Assembly (NCBI RefSeq): GCF_000733775.1
Contig: NZ_JPOE01000002.1
Span: forward strand, 2,717,478 to 2,781,477
Reading direction: 5' to 3'
Origin: Thiomonas sp. FB-Cd
Lineage (GTDB): Bacteria; Pseudomonadota; Gammaproteobacteria; Burkholderiales; Burkholderiaceae_C
Length of the DNA stretch: 64,000 nucleotides
Part shown: one piece after another, positions 25,778-37,368 of the stretch
Numbering within the stretch: the stretch's first letter is position 1
Layout of the letters: every line of letters starts with the position of its first letter
Made by a program: the position numbers and the translations under genes
The notes under the pieces: model-generated
What the model was told of the DNA's origin: nothing
What the model saw: the letters and a program-made list of their open reading frames with translations, nothing else
Database searches by the model: none

Positions 25778-26811
25778 ATGCCAACACCTCTAAATCCGCC
25801 GTCATTGCCACGCTTTTTCACGCTGGCCGTGGCCGCCGCACTGACCCTCGGCGCCACGCCGGCCCACGCCGCGCTGCCACAGGCGGTTCAGTGGAGCCAG
25901 GCGCAAATCGTCAGCGCCGACCTGCAGATCCAGCACCTCGCGCCAGGCGCGTATCGCCGGACGTTTCAGGCCAGCGCCACGGTGCAAAGCCCGGCCGCGC
26001 TCTTGCGCGACCTGAGCGCGCTGGACATGGCTCGCGCGCAACTCGCGGCGGCGCGTAGCAGTTTGCGACTCGCGCAATTGCAGGCGCAGCGGGCGCAGGG
26101 CTTGTTCCAGGCCGGGCAGAACATTGCGCTGGCCGAAGTGCAACAGGCGCAGACCGCGGCGCAAACGGCCCAGGCGCAGGGGGCTGTGGCGCAAGCCACG
26201 CTGCAGGCGGCGCAAGCCGAACTCACGGCCAGCCTCGGCCCGGCACTGGCGGCGCGGCTGCAAACGACACCCGCGCTGCGCAGCGCCATCGCCAGCGGGC
26301 GCGAACTCATCGTCGATCTCACCCTGCCACCAGGCACCAATCTGCCTGCGGTAGCACAGGTGCGGCTGTATGTCCCCGGGGGCTCGGGCGAGCTGCGCGA
26401 TGGCTGGCTTCCCGCCACCGTCATCGGCCCGGCGGCGGCGGCTTCGGCCCATATGCAGGGGCTGCGCTTTGTCGTCACCAGCCCGGCCGCGAGTGGCCTG
26501 ATGCCGGGGCTGCAATTGCTGGCGCAGGTGCAGTCCGGCCAGGCGCAACAAGGCGTGCTGCTGCCTGCCGGCGCCGTGGTGTGGTCGGACGGCCAGGCGC
26601 TGGTGTTCACGTCCACGCCCGCAGCCAACAATGCACGCCGGTTCACTGCCCACGCGTTGTCCACCGCCTGGCCGCTGAAAGCCGGTTACATGCAGCCCGG
26701 CTGGGCTGCCCTGGATGTGGTGACGCACGGCGCAGCCCTGCTGCTCACGCCGCCGCCCAAGACACAAGCCAAGCCCGCCGCGCATGACACAACCGCCGGG
26801 GACGACGACTG

Positions 26812-26812
<1 letters not shown>
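25778..26812 (+). CDS. Periplasmic adaptor-like protein of the RND pump
   Basis: A 344-residue exported protein: signal peptide (FFTLAVAAALTLGATPAHA), then a membrane-fusion-protein layout with a long Ala/Gln-rich hairpin (about 85-150, SSLRLAQLQAQRAQGLFQAGQN) between beta-rich parts (VDLTLPPGTNLPAVAQVRLYVPG; GVLLPAGAVVWSDGQALVF). It is shorter than CusB/CzcB and its lipoyl halves are poorly conserved, so the call rests partly on position. Its stop overlaps the RND start (TGATG), which implies translational coupling. The C-terminus is Lys/Asp-rich. Confidence 0.72.
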
Positions 26813-30060
<3,248 letters not shown>

Positions 30061-30227
30061 ATGCCGCGCATGAAACCCGGCAGACAAAACCCCATCAAAC
30101 CAACTCAGCATGGCCACTTGGCCTGCCAACCAAGCCTGGCAGGAATGCCGCCTTTTCGCCCCCAACTGACGCGCCGCGATGGGCGCTGCCGTCCTTCCCC
30201 TTCGATCCCCTCGCCAAGGAGACTGCC

Positions 30228-30377
30228 ATGACCAACACCACCATCGCATCCCGCTCCCTGCGCGCCGCCGGACGACTGCTGTCGGCCGTTCCACCGCTCC
30301 TCGCCGGCGCCCTGTTCGCCCCGCTTAGCCAGGCGGCCACGGCGCCGGACATCCCTTATCACCCGCCCAGGGTCTGA
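30228..30377 (+). CDS. Short exported peptide, possibly a truncated gene
   Basis: A 49-residue ORF with a strong RBS (AAGGAG, 7 bases before ATG 30228). Almost all of it is a signal peptide (RSLRAAGRLLSAVPPLLAGALFAPLSQA-type, cleavage near AATA), then only about 12 residues ending YHPPRV. Either a tiny periplasmic peptide or the start of a gene whose remainder was lost. It lies downstream of the RND gene on the same strand. Confidence 0.4.
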   Translation: MTNTTIASRSLRAAGRLLSAVPPLLAGALFAPLSQAATAPDIPYHPPRV

Positions 30378-30565
30378 TCACCCCTCAAAGCTGGCATTCG
30401 CCCGGCCTCAGCGCTGCGGCAGCAGGTCAATCTGCGAGGTCGCTTTCTGTCCCTGGCTCATCCAAGCGACCAGCCTCCGGACCCGGTCCGGGAGCATCGT
30501 TCCGCGATGAAGCTGGGGGAGCCGATCGCCACAGTCTTCTTGAAAACATCGATCGAGGTGAAATC

Positions 30566-31066
30566 ATGCGTGTGCGTTTCACAATTGCTGCCATCGTGGT
30601 GTTCGTCATGGCCGGCATGACCTATTTTGTCCTGGCTAGGAGGCGGGCTGTCCCGCAGGCGACGTTTGTGCTGCTGTCTGGAAGAACGCTTTCAACCTCT
30701 TCCCTGCGAGGCCAGGTCTATCTGGTGAATTTCTGGGCCACGAGCTGCGCCACCTGTATCAAGGAAATGCCCAAAATGGGCAAGACGTACGAGCGATTCA
30801 AGGGAAGGGATTTCGAGTTCATTGCGGTGGATATGCGCTATGACCCGCTGCCCTATGTCACCGATTACACCTCGACCCGGCATTTGCCGTTCGGTGTTGC
30901 CAAAGACGTGGGCGGCGGTCTGGCTCGCGAGTTTTACGACGTGCGCCTGACTCCGACCACGTTTCTGGTCGATAAGCAAGGGAACATCGTCAAGAGGATT
31001 CTCGGCGAGCCAGACCTTTCTGAACTCGATCGGCTGATCCAACACGAACTGGCTAAAAACGCTTGA
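30566..31066 (+). CDS. Membrane-anchored thioredoxin-like protein (TlpA/ResA type)
   Basis: A 166-residue protein held by one N-terminal helix (about 5-24) with the thioredoxin fold in the periplasm. The active site is WATSCATCIKEMP (Cys61 and Cys64); FIAVDMRYD and the cis-Pro motif VRLTPTTFLVDKQGNIV follow. It would reduce periplasmic disulfides, perhaps on apo-cytochromes or copper proteins. 14 bases separate it from the DsbD-core gene that can supply its electrons, followed by the DsbD alpha gene, so the three form a redox operon. Confidence 0.88.
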   Translation: MRVRFTIAAIVVFVMAGMTYFVLARRRAVPQATFVLLSGRTLSTSSLRGQVYLVNFWATSCATCIKEMPKMGKTYERFKGRDFEFIAVDMRYDPLPYVTDYTSTRHLPFGVAKDVGGGLAREFYDVRLTPTTFLVDKQGNIVKRILGEPDLSELDRLIQHELAKNA

Positions 31067-31080
31067 AAGGACCAAGCCCC

Positions 31081-32253
31081 ATGGACAGCTCACTCATCCT
31101 CGAAGTCATGCTCGCGCTCGGCGCAGGCATGCTCCTCAACCTGACGCCATGCGTGCTGCCGGTCATTCCAATCAAGGTTCGCACCATCCTGCGCGAAGCG
31201 GGAGAAAAACCGGCAACCCGTGCCCTGTCTGCCAGCCTGTTCGCTGCAGGCTCCCTCTTGTTTTTCACCCCCCTGGGGCTGGCCACAGCGCTGCTGCATC
31301 TTCAATGGGGTGTGCTGTTCCAATCACAGGCCGTGCTGATCGGCTTGGTTATCGTCCTTCTCGCGATGGCGGTGATGAATTTCACGGGGCGCGGATTGCC
31401 CATTCCTCCGGTCATCGCCAGAATGGGAGGCGATCGTTTTGCCGAGCCACTGATCTCCGGCCTGGTCAGTGCCCTTTTGTCCTCTCCCTGCACCGGCCCC
31501 TTGCTGGGTGGGATCCTCGTGTTTGCTCTCACCCGGCCAGCGACAGAGATTGTGATCATTTTCATGGCCATCGACCTCGGTCTGGCTCTGCCCTACGCCA
31601 TTCTGCTTCTGAAGCCCGGGCTGCTGGATCGACTGCCGCGAGGGGGGGCTTGGACCGACGTAGTGCGTCAAAGCTTCGGCTGGCTGCTTGCCGGTGCCGC
31701 AGTCTTTTTCGCGCAAAGCCTGGTTCCAGCCATGCTCGACAAAGCGCTATGGTTCAGCTTGGTTGTCGGGATCATGCTGTGGATCTTCGCAACGAGCATT
31801 CGCGCCGCAGATCGCGCCTCCCGCTGGGCCGCGCCACTATCGAGCCTTCCTTCACTGGCTTTGGTCTACCTGAGTGCGGGGATCTGGCCCGCCCCATCGC
31901 AGGGCATCCCCTGGCAGCCGCTCAAGGCAGCTCAGATCACCGAGATTGCCAGTCTGCATCGACCTGCGCTGGTCGAGTTCACCGCGCAGTGGTGCCTGAA
32001 TTGCAGGTTTCTGGAGAAAACCGTCTACCGCGACTCGCGCGTTGTGCAAGTTCTGCGCGCCGGCCGTGACGTCCCACTGCAAGTCGACTTGACACGCCCC
32101 AACCCAGAACTGCAACAGCTGCTTGCCGCGTACGGCGGAGATGGTCTGCCGTTCGTGGCGATCCTGGATCGACATGGGAGGGAGATCGATCATCTTTCAG
32201 GATTGTTCACGGCCGACGCGCTTCTCGGCGATTTGAATGCCATCCACCGATAG
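31081..32253 (+). CDS. DsbD-like membrane core with C-terminal thioredoxin domain
   Basis: A 390-residue inner-membrane thiol reductase that passes electrons from cytoplasmic thioredoxin to the periplasm. The eight-helix core has its redox cysteines in LTPCVLPVIPIKV (Cys24) and SSPCTGPLLGG (Cys137); the C-terminal thioredoxin (gamma) domain has FTAQWCLNCRFLEK (Cys305, Cys308). The N-terminal alpha domain of full DsbD is absent but is encoded by the next gene, so DsbD is split. RBS AAAGGA precedes ATG 31081; a TTG at 31063 is less likely. Confidence 0.88.
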   Translation: MDSSLILEVMLALGAGMLLNLTPCVLPVIPIKVRTILREAGEKPATRALSASLFAAGSLLFFTPLGLATALLHLQWGVLFQSQAVLIGLVIVLLAMAVMNFTGRGLPIPPVIARMGGDRFAEPLISGLVSALLSSPCTGPLLGGILVFALTRPATEIVIIFMAIDLGLALPYAILLLKPGLLDRLPRGGAWTDVVRQSFGWLLAGAAVFFAQSLVPAMLDKALWFSLVVGIMLWIFATSIRAADRASRWAAPLSSLPSLALVYLSAGIWPAPSQGIPWQPLKAAQITEIASLHRPALVEFTAQWCLNCRFLEKTVYRDSRVVQVLRAGRDVPLQVDLTRPNPELQQLLAAYGGDGLPFVAILDRHGREIDHLSGLFTADALLGDLNAIHR

Positions 32254-32260
32254 AGAACTC

Positions 32261-32755
32261 ATGATGAATCCAAGAACCCTACGCATTGCCATCGCCTCGT
32301 TCATCGTTCTTGCCCTTGTGCTTGCTGCCATGTTGCTGATCCGGGCCACCCACCCTCCTGGCTTCGGCGCGAGCATCCCCGCCAACCTCGTCGACTCCTC
32401 CATGAAGGTTCGCGCTGGCGCCGCGGTCGATGGCCGCGATGCTGTGGTGACGTTGCACATCCAGCCGGGCTGGCATGTTTACGCAAATCCGCCGTCGGCT
32501 CCTTACTTGATCCCTGTCACGATCGTCGTGCAACGTGGCGGCCACGTGCTGGATCTCCAGCCGAGCTACCCACCTGGTCAGGACATTGGCCTACGGGTCG
32601 ACGGCAAGATCATCCGGGTCTACGAAAATGGCACACGCATCGCACTACCCGGTCTGTCCAGCCTGCGCAGTGTCCACCTACAGGTGCGGGTCCAAGCCTG
32701 TGCTGACAAGGGGCTATGTCTTCCACCCGCAACGCTTATCGCTTCGTCGCGATGA
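32261..32755 (+). CDS. Stand-alone DsbD alpha (N-terminal) domain protein
   Basis: A 164-residue membrane-anchored periplasmic protein (helix about 8-27) that resembles the first domain of DsbD: GWHVYANPPSAPYLIPVTI and, at the redox site, VQACADKGLCLPP with Cys147 and Cys153 in the same spacing as the alpha-domain cysteines of DsbD. It would take electrons from the gamma domain encoded by the preceding gene (7 bases upstream) and pass them to periplasmic targets. Start is ATG 32261, with a second ATG one codon later. The split is uncommon and is reported as a finding. Confidence 0.75.
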   Translation: MMNPRTLRIAIASFIVLALVLAAMLLIRATHPPGFGASIPANLVDSSMKVRAGAAVDGRDAVVTLHIQPGWHVYANPPSAPYLIPVTIVVQRGGHVLDLQPSYPPGQDIGLRVDGKIIRVYENGTRIALPGLSSLRSVHLQVRVQACADKGLCLPPATLIASSR

Positions 32756-32905
32756 ACGCGACATCCATGCGTGCTCGAGGGATACCGCCGGCGGCGTCCA
32801 CGAAACTCGGCATGGCCCAGCGGCCCCAGGGCTCAGATTCAGCGGGCTAATGTTGCCTCGCCGTAGTGGCCCGCCCTGCATCCCAGAACCCACCCGTCGC
32901 ACAGG

Positions 32906-33496
32906 TCAGGAGCCGGGCGCTGACGATGTCGCTGTCGGCTGCGGCGGGGCGCTCAACGCAACCTGGATTTGCTGCTCCGCCCGAAGGCGTATTTGGACGA
33001 TTTGCCGCAGGATTTGGGCAACCGCGGCGCCGGCCTTGGCCTGTGCCGCCGGATCGGGCGTGGCCACGGAGTTGACCGCCAGCAGGTTGGCCCGAGCGGC
33101 GTAGAGCTGCGCCTGCAAGGCGCCTTCCTGACGCAAGGCCTCGGCCTGGATCTGCCCAATGCGCACACGCTGCTGCGGCGTGAACGTTTCCTGCCAAGTG
33201 CCCCTGGCCGCCGGCCAGATGCCCCCGCCCATCATGCCGTAGCCATAACCGCCGTCGTCACCATAGCCGTGATCGCCCTGAACGCCGAGCGCACCCCAGT
33301 CCCTGACCGGGCCGTTCATCATGCCGTATCCGAATCGTGGTCCCCACCAGCCGACCCTTTCACGCCAGGGGGGCGGTGCGCCCGCTTCCCATCGCTGACC
33401 CCAGAAGGGGACAGCGCCGAATTCGGGGATTAAGAGCAGGTAAAAAGCGAACAGCACGATCGCCAGCGCGAGCAACCACTTCGGTAGCGGTTTCAT
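32906..33496 (-). CDS. Periplasmic Spy/CpxP-like metal-resistance protein
   Basis: A 196-residue protein with an N-terminal membrane helix or uncleaved signal (WLLALAIVLFAFYLLLIP), a Gly/Tyr/Met-rich linker (GYGYGMMGGG) and a C-terminal helical part with FTPQQRVRIGQIQAEALRQ and later QILRQIVQIRLRAEQQI, the LTxxQ-like helix pattern of Spy/CpxP/heavy-metal resistors. It would bind metal or protect periplasmic proteins. It is the last gene of the minus-strand copper operon, 10 bases after the SHOCT gene. The family call is by pattern only. Confidence 0.65.
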   Translation of the reverse strand: MKPLPKWLLALAIVLFAFYLLLIPEFGAVPFWGQRWEAGAPPPWRERVGWWGPRFGYGMMNGPVRDWGALGVQGDHGYGDDGGYGYGMMGGGIWPAARGTWQETFTPQQRVRIGQIQAEALRQEGALQAQLYAARANLLAVNSVATPDPAAQAKAGAAVAQILRQIVQIRLRAEQQIQVALSAPPQPTATSSAPGS

Positions 33497-33506
33497 GATC
33501 CGGACC

Positions 33507-33764
33507 TCAGCTTTCCAGCTCGCGCCGCATGCGGTCGTAGGTGTCGCGGTCGATGTCCCCGCGGGCGTAGCGCTCCTTCAGAATGTCCAAGTGCCTTTTG
33601 CTGTCGGATCGCGCCCCGGAATCGCCCGAATGGCCCGTGAACAGCCATCGGATCAAACCCACAAGCACGGCGAGAATCAAACCCCACCACACCAGCATGA
33701 AGAGCCAGCCCAAACCGAAGCCGCCCCATCCGCCCATCATTCCATATCCATAGCCCATGACCAT
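33507..33764 (-). CDS. SHOCT-domain membrane protein
   Basis: An 85-residue protein: Gly/Tyr/Met-rich start (MVMGYGYGMMGGWGG), one membrane helix (about 19-42, WLFMLVWWGLILAVLVGLIRW) and a C-terminal SHOCT motif (LDILKERYARGDIDRDTYDRMRREL). Common in copper-resistance clusters, where its role is unknown; the Met-rich start may bind copper. An RBS-like AAAGGGA precedes ATG 33764. It lies between the DUF302 gene and the Spy-like gene on the same strand. Confidence 0.85.
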   Translation of the reverse strand: MVMGYGYGMMGGWGGFGLGWLFMLVWWGLILAVLVGLIRWLFTGHSGDSGARSDSKRHLDILKERYARGDIDRDTYDRMRRELES

Positions 33765-33848
33765 GCTCCCTTTGAATGTTCACAATAACCAGGCACCGAC
33801 CGGCTGGACCGAATTAGCGCCTTGATGATGACGGCTCCGACCCAGCCC

Positions 33849-34244
33849 TCAGGCGCGCAGGGCCTCGGCGACGTGCTTGAGCTTGTCGCGCACTTCGCCG
33901 CCGAGTTTGTCCACCTCGGGGCGCTTGACCATGCCGAGCACGGCCGCTGGATCCATGAACACTACGCTGACCCTGCCGTCCGCCTCTTCCCGCACGACGA
34001 CATTGCAGGGCAGCAGCGCGCCAATATCCGGCTCGGCTTGCAAGGCCTGATGGGCATAGTGCGGATTGCAGGCTCCGAGGATGAGGTAGGGACGTTCCTT
34101 GATGCCGAGTTTGGCCTTAAGCGTGGCGGCCACATCGATGGTGGTCAGTACGCCGAAGCCCTCCTGTTGCAATGCCTCGGTCGCCGCTTGCACGGTGGCC
34201 TCGAAGCCTTTGGGGCTGGTCACGGTAAAGACGTAGTCACTCAT
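33849..34244 (-). CDS. DUF302 domain protein
   Basis: A 131-residue protein of the DUF302 family: FEATVQAATEALQQEGFGVLTTIDVAATLKAKLG, PYLILGACNPHYAHQALQAEPDIGALLPCNVVVRE and VSVVFMDPAAVL match the family pattern including the conserved LLPCNV. No signal peptide is seen from the chosen start. ATG 34244 follows a GGAGAG RBS; the upstream frame is out of family. Its gene lies 99 bases after the copper ATPase on the same strand. Function unknown, often near metal or sulfur genes. Confidence 0.88.
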   Translation of the reverse strand: MSDYVFTVTSPKGFEATVQAATEALQQEGFGVLTTIDVAATLKAKLGIKERPYLILGACNPHYAHQALQAEPDIGALLPCNVVVREEADGRVSVVFMDPAAVLGMVKRPEVDKLGGEVRDKLKHVAEALRA

Positions 34245-34343
34245 GGGTAACTCTCCGAGTTTTGGAAAGGAATGAACGGGTTGAAGATGGTGGTGCACGG
34301 TCCTTGATGGGATCGTATGGCGCATGGCTCTGTCCACTGCATG

Positions 34344-36644
34344 TCACGCCTGCGCTGTTGCTACCTGCGGCCCAGCCACGGCGCTCGTGGCCGGGCCGAT
34401 GTGAATGCCGGTCAACCGGGTGCGCTTGAGCATCAGGGCATTGACTGCCACCAGCGCCGAGCTGCCCGACATGGCGAGCGCCGCCACTTCCGGGCTGATG
34501 GTGAAGGGGTAGAACACTCCTGCAGCCACTGGAAACGCAATGACGTTGTAGGCCAATGCCCACCATAGGTTCTGATGCATCTTGCGCAGCGTAGCGCGCG
34601 ACAGCACAATCGCGCCGACGACATCGAACGGATCGCTTTTCATCAGAACCACGTCGGCGCTTTCGATCGCCACATCGGTTCCGGCGCCGATGGCGAAGCC
34701 GACGTCGGCCTGCGTCAGCGCCGGTGCATCGTTGATGCCGTCGCCCACCATGCCGACTCGCTTTCCCTGCGCCTGCAACTCCTTGACCTTTGCTGCCTTG
34801 TCACCGGGCAGCACGTCGGCCAACACGATGTCGATGCCGATCTCGCGGGCGATGCGCTCCGCCGTCGCCCGGTTGTCGCCGGTCAGCATGGCCACCTGCA
34901 CGCCCCTTGCGTGGAGCGCCGTTACGGTGGGTGCTGAGGTCGGGCGCACGGCGTCGGCAATGGCGACGAGGCCGATCAGCCGCCCTGCGCGCGCGACGTG
35001 CACCACCGTGCGCCCCCGTCCCTGCAGGCGCTGCGATGCGGCCTCGAGGCCGTTCATGTCCACCGTGTCGAGCGCCATCAACTTGGCGTTGCCCAGCAGC
35101 ACAGTGTCGCCGCCCAGTTCTGCCCGGGCACCCATGCCGTCGACATTGGTGAACGCGCCGGCGGGTTCCAGTGCAAGGCCCCGGGCGCGCTTGAGGATTG
35201 CTAGCGCCAGCGGATGCTCGGAGAATTTCTCCACGGCCGCGGCGGTCTTCAGCAGGTCGTCTTCCGCTGTTCCGGCAGCCAACGCCAACTCGACCACTTC
35301 CGGCTGTCCCAGGGTCAGCGTACCGGTCTTGTCGAAAACCACCACGTTCAATCGGGTCGCGTCCTCCAGTGCGGAAGCGTTCTTGAACAAGATGCCGTTC
35401 ATCGCGCCGAGCCCCGTCCCCACCATCACAGCCATCGGAGTGGCGAGGCCGAGCGCGTCAGGGCAGGCGATGACGAACACGGTGATGGTGAGTGCCAGCG
35501 CCAGCAGAAGCGGCTGTCCGAGGACGACGTACCAGGACACGAAGGTCGCCACGCCGATCAGGACGGCGATCACCACCAGCCATTGCGATGCGCGGTCGGC
35601 CAGCAATTGCGCCGGCGCCTTGGAGTTCTGCGCCTCCTGCACCAGCTTGACGATCTGCGCCAGCGCGGTGTCGGCGCCCACCTTGGTGGCGCGGTAGCGG
35701 AAGCTGCCGCTCTTGTTGATGGTCGCCCCGATCACCGCGTCGCCGGGTTTTTTCCCCACCGGCATCGACTCGCCGGTCAGCATCGACTCGTCGACCTGCG
35801 AGGCGCCTTCCAGCACCTCGCCATCCACCGGAATCTTGTCACCGGGGCGGATGAGCACCACGTCGCCCGGCAGCACCTCGGAGGTTGCCACCGTGAATTC
35901 TGCACCATCGCGCAGCACCGTCGCCTTGGGCGGCGCCAGGCTCATCAGCGCGCGGATCGCCTCGGAAGCGCCGGCGCGGGCGCGCATTTCGAGCCAGTGC
36001 CCCAGCAGGATGAACACCAGCAGCACCGACACGGCCTCGTAGAACTGCGCACCCTCGAAGAAAAAAGTCGTGCCGACGCTGAACAGATAGCCTGTGCCGA
36101 CGGAGAGCACGACCAGCACGGCCATGTTGAGCACACCGTTGCGCAATGCGCGTCCCGCCGCGACGAAGAAAGGCCAGGCCGGATAGATCACCGCGGCGCT
36201 GGCCAGGCCGAACAGCCAGTACTTGAGCCCGACACCGAAGGGCGGCGCCGGGGGCGCGAACAGGCCGCCCATGGGCGAGTACACGAACAGCGGGACCGTG
36301 AACAACAGGCACACCCAGAACCGGTTGCGCATGTCCCGTGCCATGGCGTGCGCATCCATGCCGGCGCCGTGACCCATGTCGTGCGCCATGGCGTCCTTCG
36401 CGTGCGGCTCGCACAGGTGGTCGGGAACCGACTCGCCACGGCAGTGATAGCCGCACCGCGCGACGTGCGCCTGCAGTGCGGCCACGTTTGTCAACGCCGC
36501 GTCGTGCACGACCGTGGCGCTGCCCCCGACGTAGTTGACCTGCACGTCGCTGACACCGGGCAGGCGCCGGATCTGCTTTTCGACCCCGCGGGCGGAGAGA
36601 CTCGACACCAGCCCGGAGACATCGATGACGCTGGTGGTGTTCAT
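34344..36644 (-). CDS. P1B-type metal ATPase, copper-type, with CPD motif
   Basis: A 766-residue inner-membrane ATPase that exports metal from the cytoplasm. Seen: an N-terminal ferredoxin-like domain whose metal CxxC is missing ([23 protein letters not shown]); a His/Met-rich stretch ([21 protein letters not shown]); eight helices; phosphatase TGES; phosphorylation DKTGTLT (Asp about 438); [10 protein letters not shown]; and the ion-path motif [11 protein letters not shown] (about 394), where copper ATPases have CPC or CPH. The C-terminal helices hold [11 protein letters not shown] and [13 protein letters not shown], as in CopA. Copper is inferred from these and from the operon (DUF302, SHOCT, Spy-like); the CPD makes the exact ion uncertain. 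Start ATG 36644 was preferred over TTG 36698. Confidence 0.9.
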   Translation of the reverse strand: MNTTSVIDVSGLVSSLSARGVEKQIRRLPGVSDVQVNYVGGSATVVHDAALTNVAALQAHVARCGYHCRGESVPDHLCEPHAKDAMAHDMGHGAGMDAHAMARDMRNRFWVCLLFTVPLFVYSPMGGLFAPPAPPFGVGLKYWLFGLASAAVIYPAWPFFVAAGRALRNGVLNMAVLVVLSVGTGYLFSVGTTFFFEGAQFYEAVSVLLVFILLGHWLEMRARAGASEAIRALMSLAPPKATVLRDGAEFTVATSEVLPGDVVLIRPGDKIPVDGEVLEGASQVDESMLTGESMPVGKKPGDAVIGATINKSGSFRYRATKVGADTALAQIVKLVQEAQNSKAPAQLLADRASQWLVVIAVLIGVATFVSWYVVLGQPLLLALALTITVFVIACPDALGLATPMAVMVGTGLGAMNGILFKNASALEDATRLNVVVFDKTGTLTLGQPEVVELALAAGTAEDDLLKTAAAVEKFSEHPLALAILKRARGLALEPAGAFTNVDGMGARAELGGDTVLLGNAKLMALDTVDMNGLEAASQRLQGRGRTVVHVARAGRLIGLVAIADAVRPTSAPTVTALHARGVQVAMLTGDNRATAERIAREIGIDIVLADVLPGDKAAKVKELQAQGKRVGMVGDGINDAPALTQADVGFAIGAGTDVAIESADVVLMKSDPFDVVGAIVLSRATLRKMHQNLWWALAYNVIAFPVAAGVFYPFTISPEVAALAMSGSSALVAVNALMLKRTRLTGIHIGPATSAVAGPQVATAQA

Positions 36645-36679
36645 GGGGACCGTCTTGTTCCTGAATCGGATGGCTGCGC

Positions 36680-36732
36680 CGGCGGAGCGGACTATCAATC
36701 CGCTCCGCCGTATGGAAACCAGCTTGTTTCCA
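36680..36732 (-). promoter_or_regulatory. Leader structures of the copper ATPase operon
   Basis: Two perfect inverted repeats lie 36-88 bases upstream of the start: CGGCGGAGCGG with CCGCTCCGCCG (11 pairs, 9-base loop, 36680-36710) and TGGAAAC with GTTTCCA (7 pairs, 6-base spacer, 36713-36732). The second looks like a protein-binding dyad of MerR size, the first like an RNA hairpin. Confidence 0.45.
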
Positions 36733-36749
36733 CCTTAGCGCCGCAACGC

Positions 36750-36786
36750 TGTCCCGTTCATGACAGGGACATTAAAACTCTGTCAT
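36750..36786. promoter_or_regulatory. Nested dyads between copper ATPase and cadR
   Basis: TGTCCC/GGGACA (36750-36771, spacer 10) and ATGACAG/CTGTCAT (36760-36786, spacer 13) overlap in an AT-richer stretch. They could bind a metal regulator acting on the copper ATPase operon or end the cadR transcript. No T-run suggests a terminator. Confidence 0.4.
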
Positions 36787-36809
36787 CTTTCGCCGACCCA
36801 CGCCTACGC

Positions 36810-37280
36810 TCACGCCGACCCGCCACCTCGAGGATCCGCTCCGGGCCGATCGACCGGCTCCGCATGGCATTCGCATGGCCCGCTGGCCGCGGCCTGTTGC
36901 AGGTTCTGCATGATGCCGCAGTCGCTCGCCGTCCGGTTGGCCTGGCAGGTCTCGCGCAACGCGTGCAACTGCTTCTCCAGCAGGCGCAGTGATTCGACCT
37001 GATGGTGGATGCGCGCGATCTGCTGGTCGATCAACTGATTGATGGCGTCGCACGCAGATTCAGGATGTTCCTGAAAGCCGCGCAACACGCGCACGTCCGG
37101 CAATCCCATGCCAAGAGAGCGGCAGTGACGAATGAAGTTGAGTTGCACCAGATGGCCGCTGGTGTAGTTGCGATAACCGTTGCCGTCGCGGGCGGGCGCG
37201 TCGAGCAAGCCCTCGCGTTCGTAAAAACGCACCGTCTCCACGTCGCAGTGGCCACGCTGCGCCAATTCCCCGATTCGCAT
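36810..37280 (-). CDS. cadR: Cd(II)/Pb(II)-responsive MerR-family regulator CadR/PbrR
   Basis: A 156-residue regulator that twists its promoter when metal binds. MRIGELAQRGHCDVETVRFYEREGLL is the MerR helix-turn-helix and wing; a long dimer helix follows. The metal-site cysteines match CadR/PbrR: Cys77 in PESACDAINQLID, Cys112 in LRETCQANRT and Cys121 in SDCGIMQNL. A Cys/His tail (PCECHAEP) resembles the extra C-terminal ligands of some CadR proteins. It is divergent from the cadA ATPase, with an operator of the right geometry between them. Confidence 0.93.
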   Translation of the reverse strand: MRIGELAQRGHCDVETVRFYEREGLLDAPARDGNGYRNYTSGHLVQLNFIRHCRSLGMGLPDVRVLRGFQEHPESACDAINQLIDQQIARIHHQVESLRLLEKQLHALRETCQANRTASDCGIMQNLQQAAASGPCECHAEPVDRPGADPRGGGSA

Positions 37281-37308
37281 GATGCATTCCCCTCTCGTGC
37301 AAAAGCAC

Positions 37309-37339
37309 TTGACCCTGTAGCAGGTACAGGCTGTTCAAT
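37309..37339 (+). promoter_or_regulatory. MerR-type promoter/operator of the cadA gene
   Basis: TTGACC (37309-37314) and TTCAAT (37334-37339) are separated by 19 bases, the overlong spacer of MerR-controlled promoters. The dyad CCTGTA-GCAGG-TACAGG (314-330 of 37 kb) fills the spacer. This fits CadR control of the divergent ATPase gene 30 bases downstream. Confidence 0.75.
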
Positions 37340-37368
37340 GATCGCACTGTTCACCGAGATCCGCCTTC

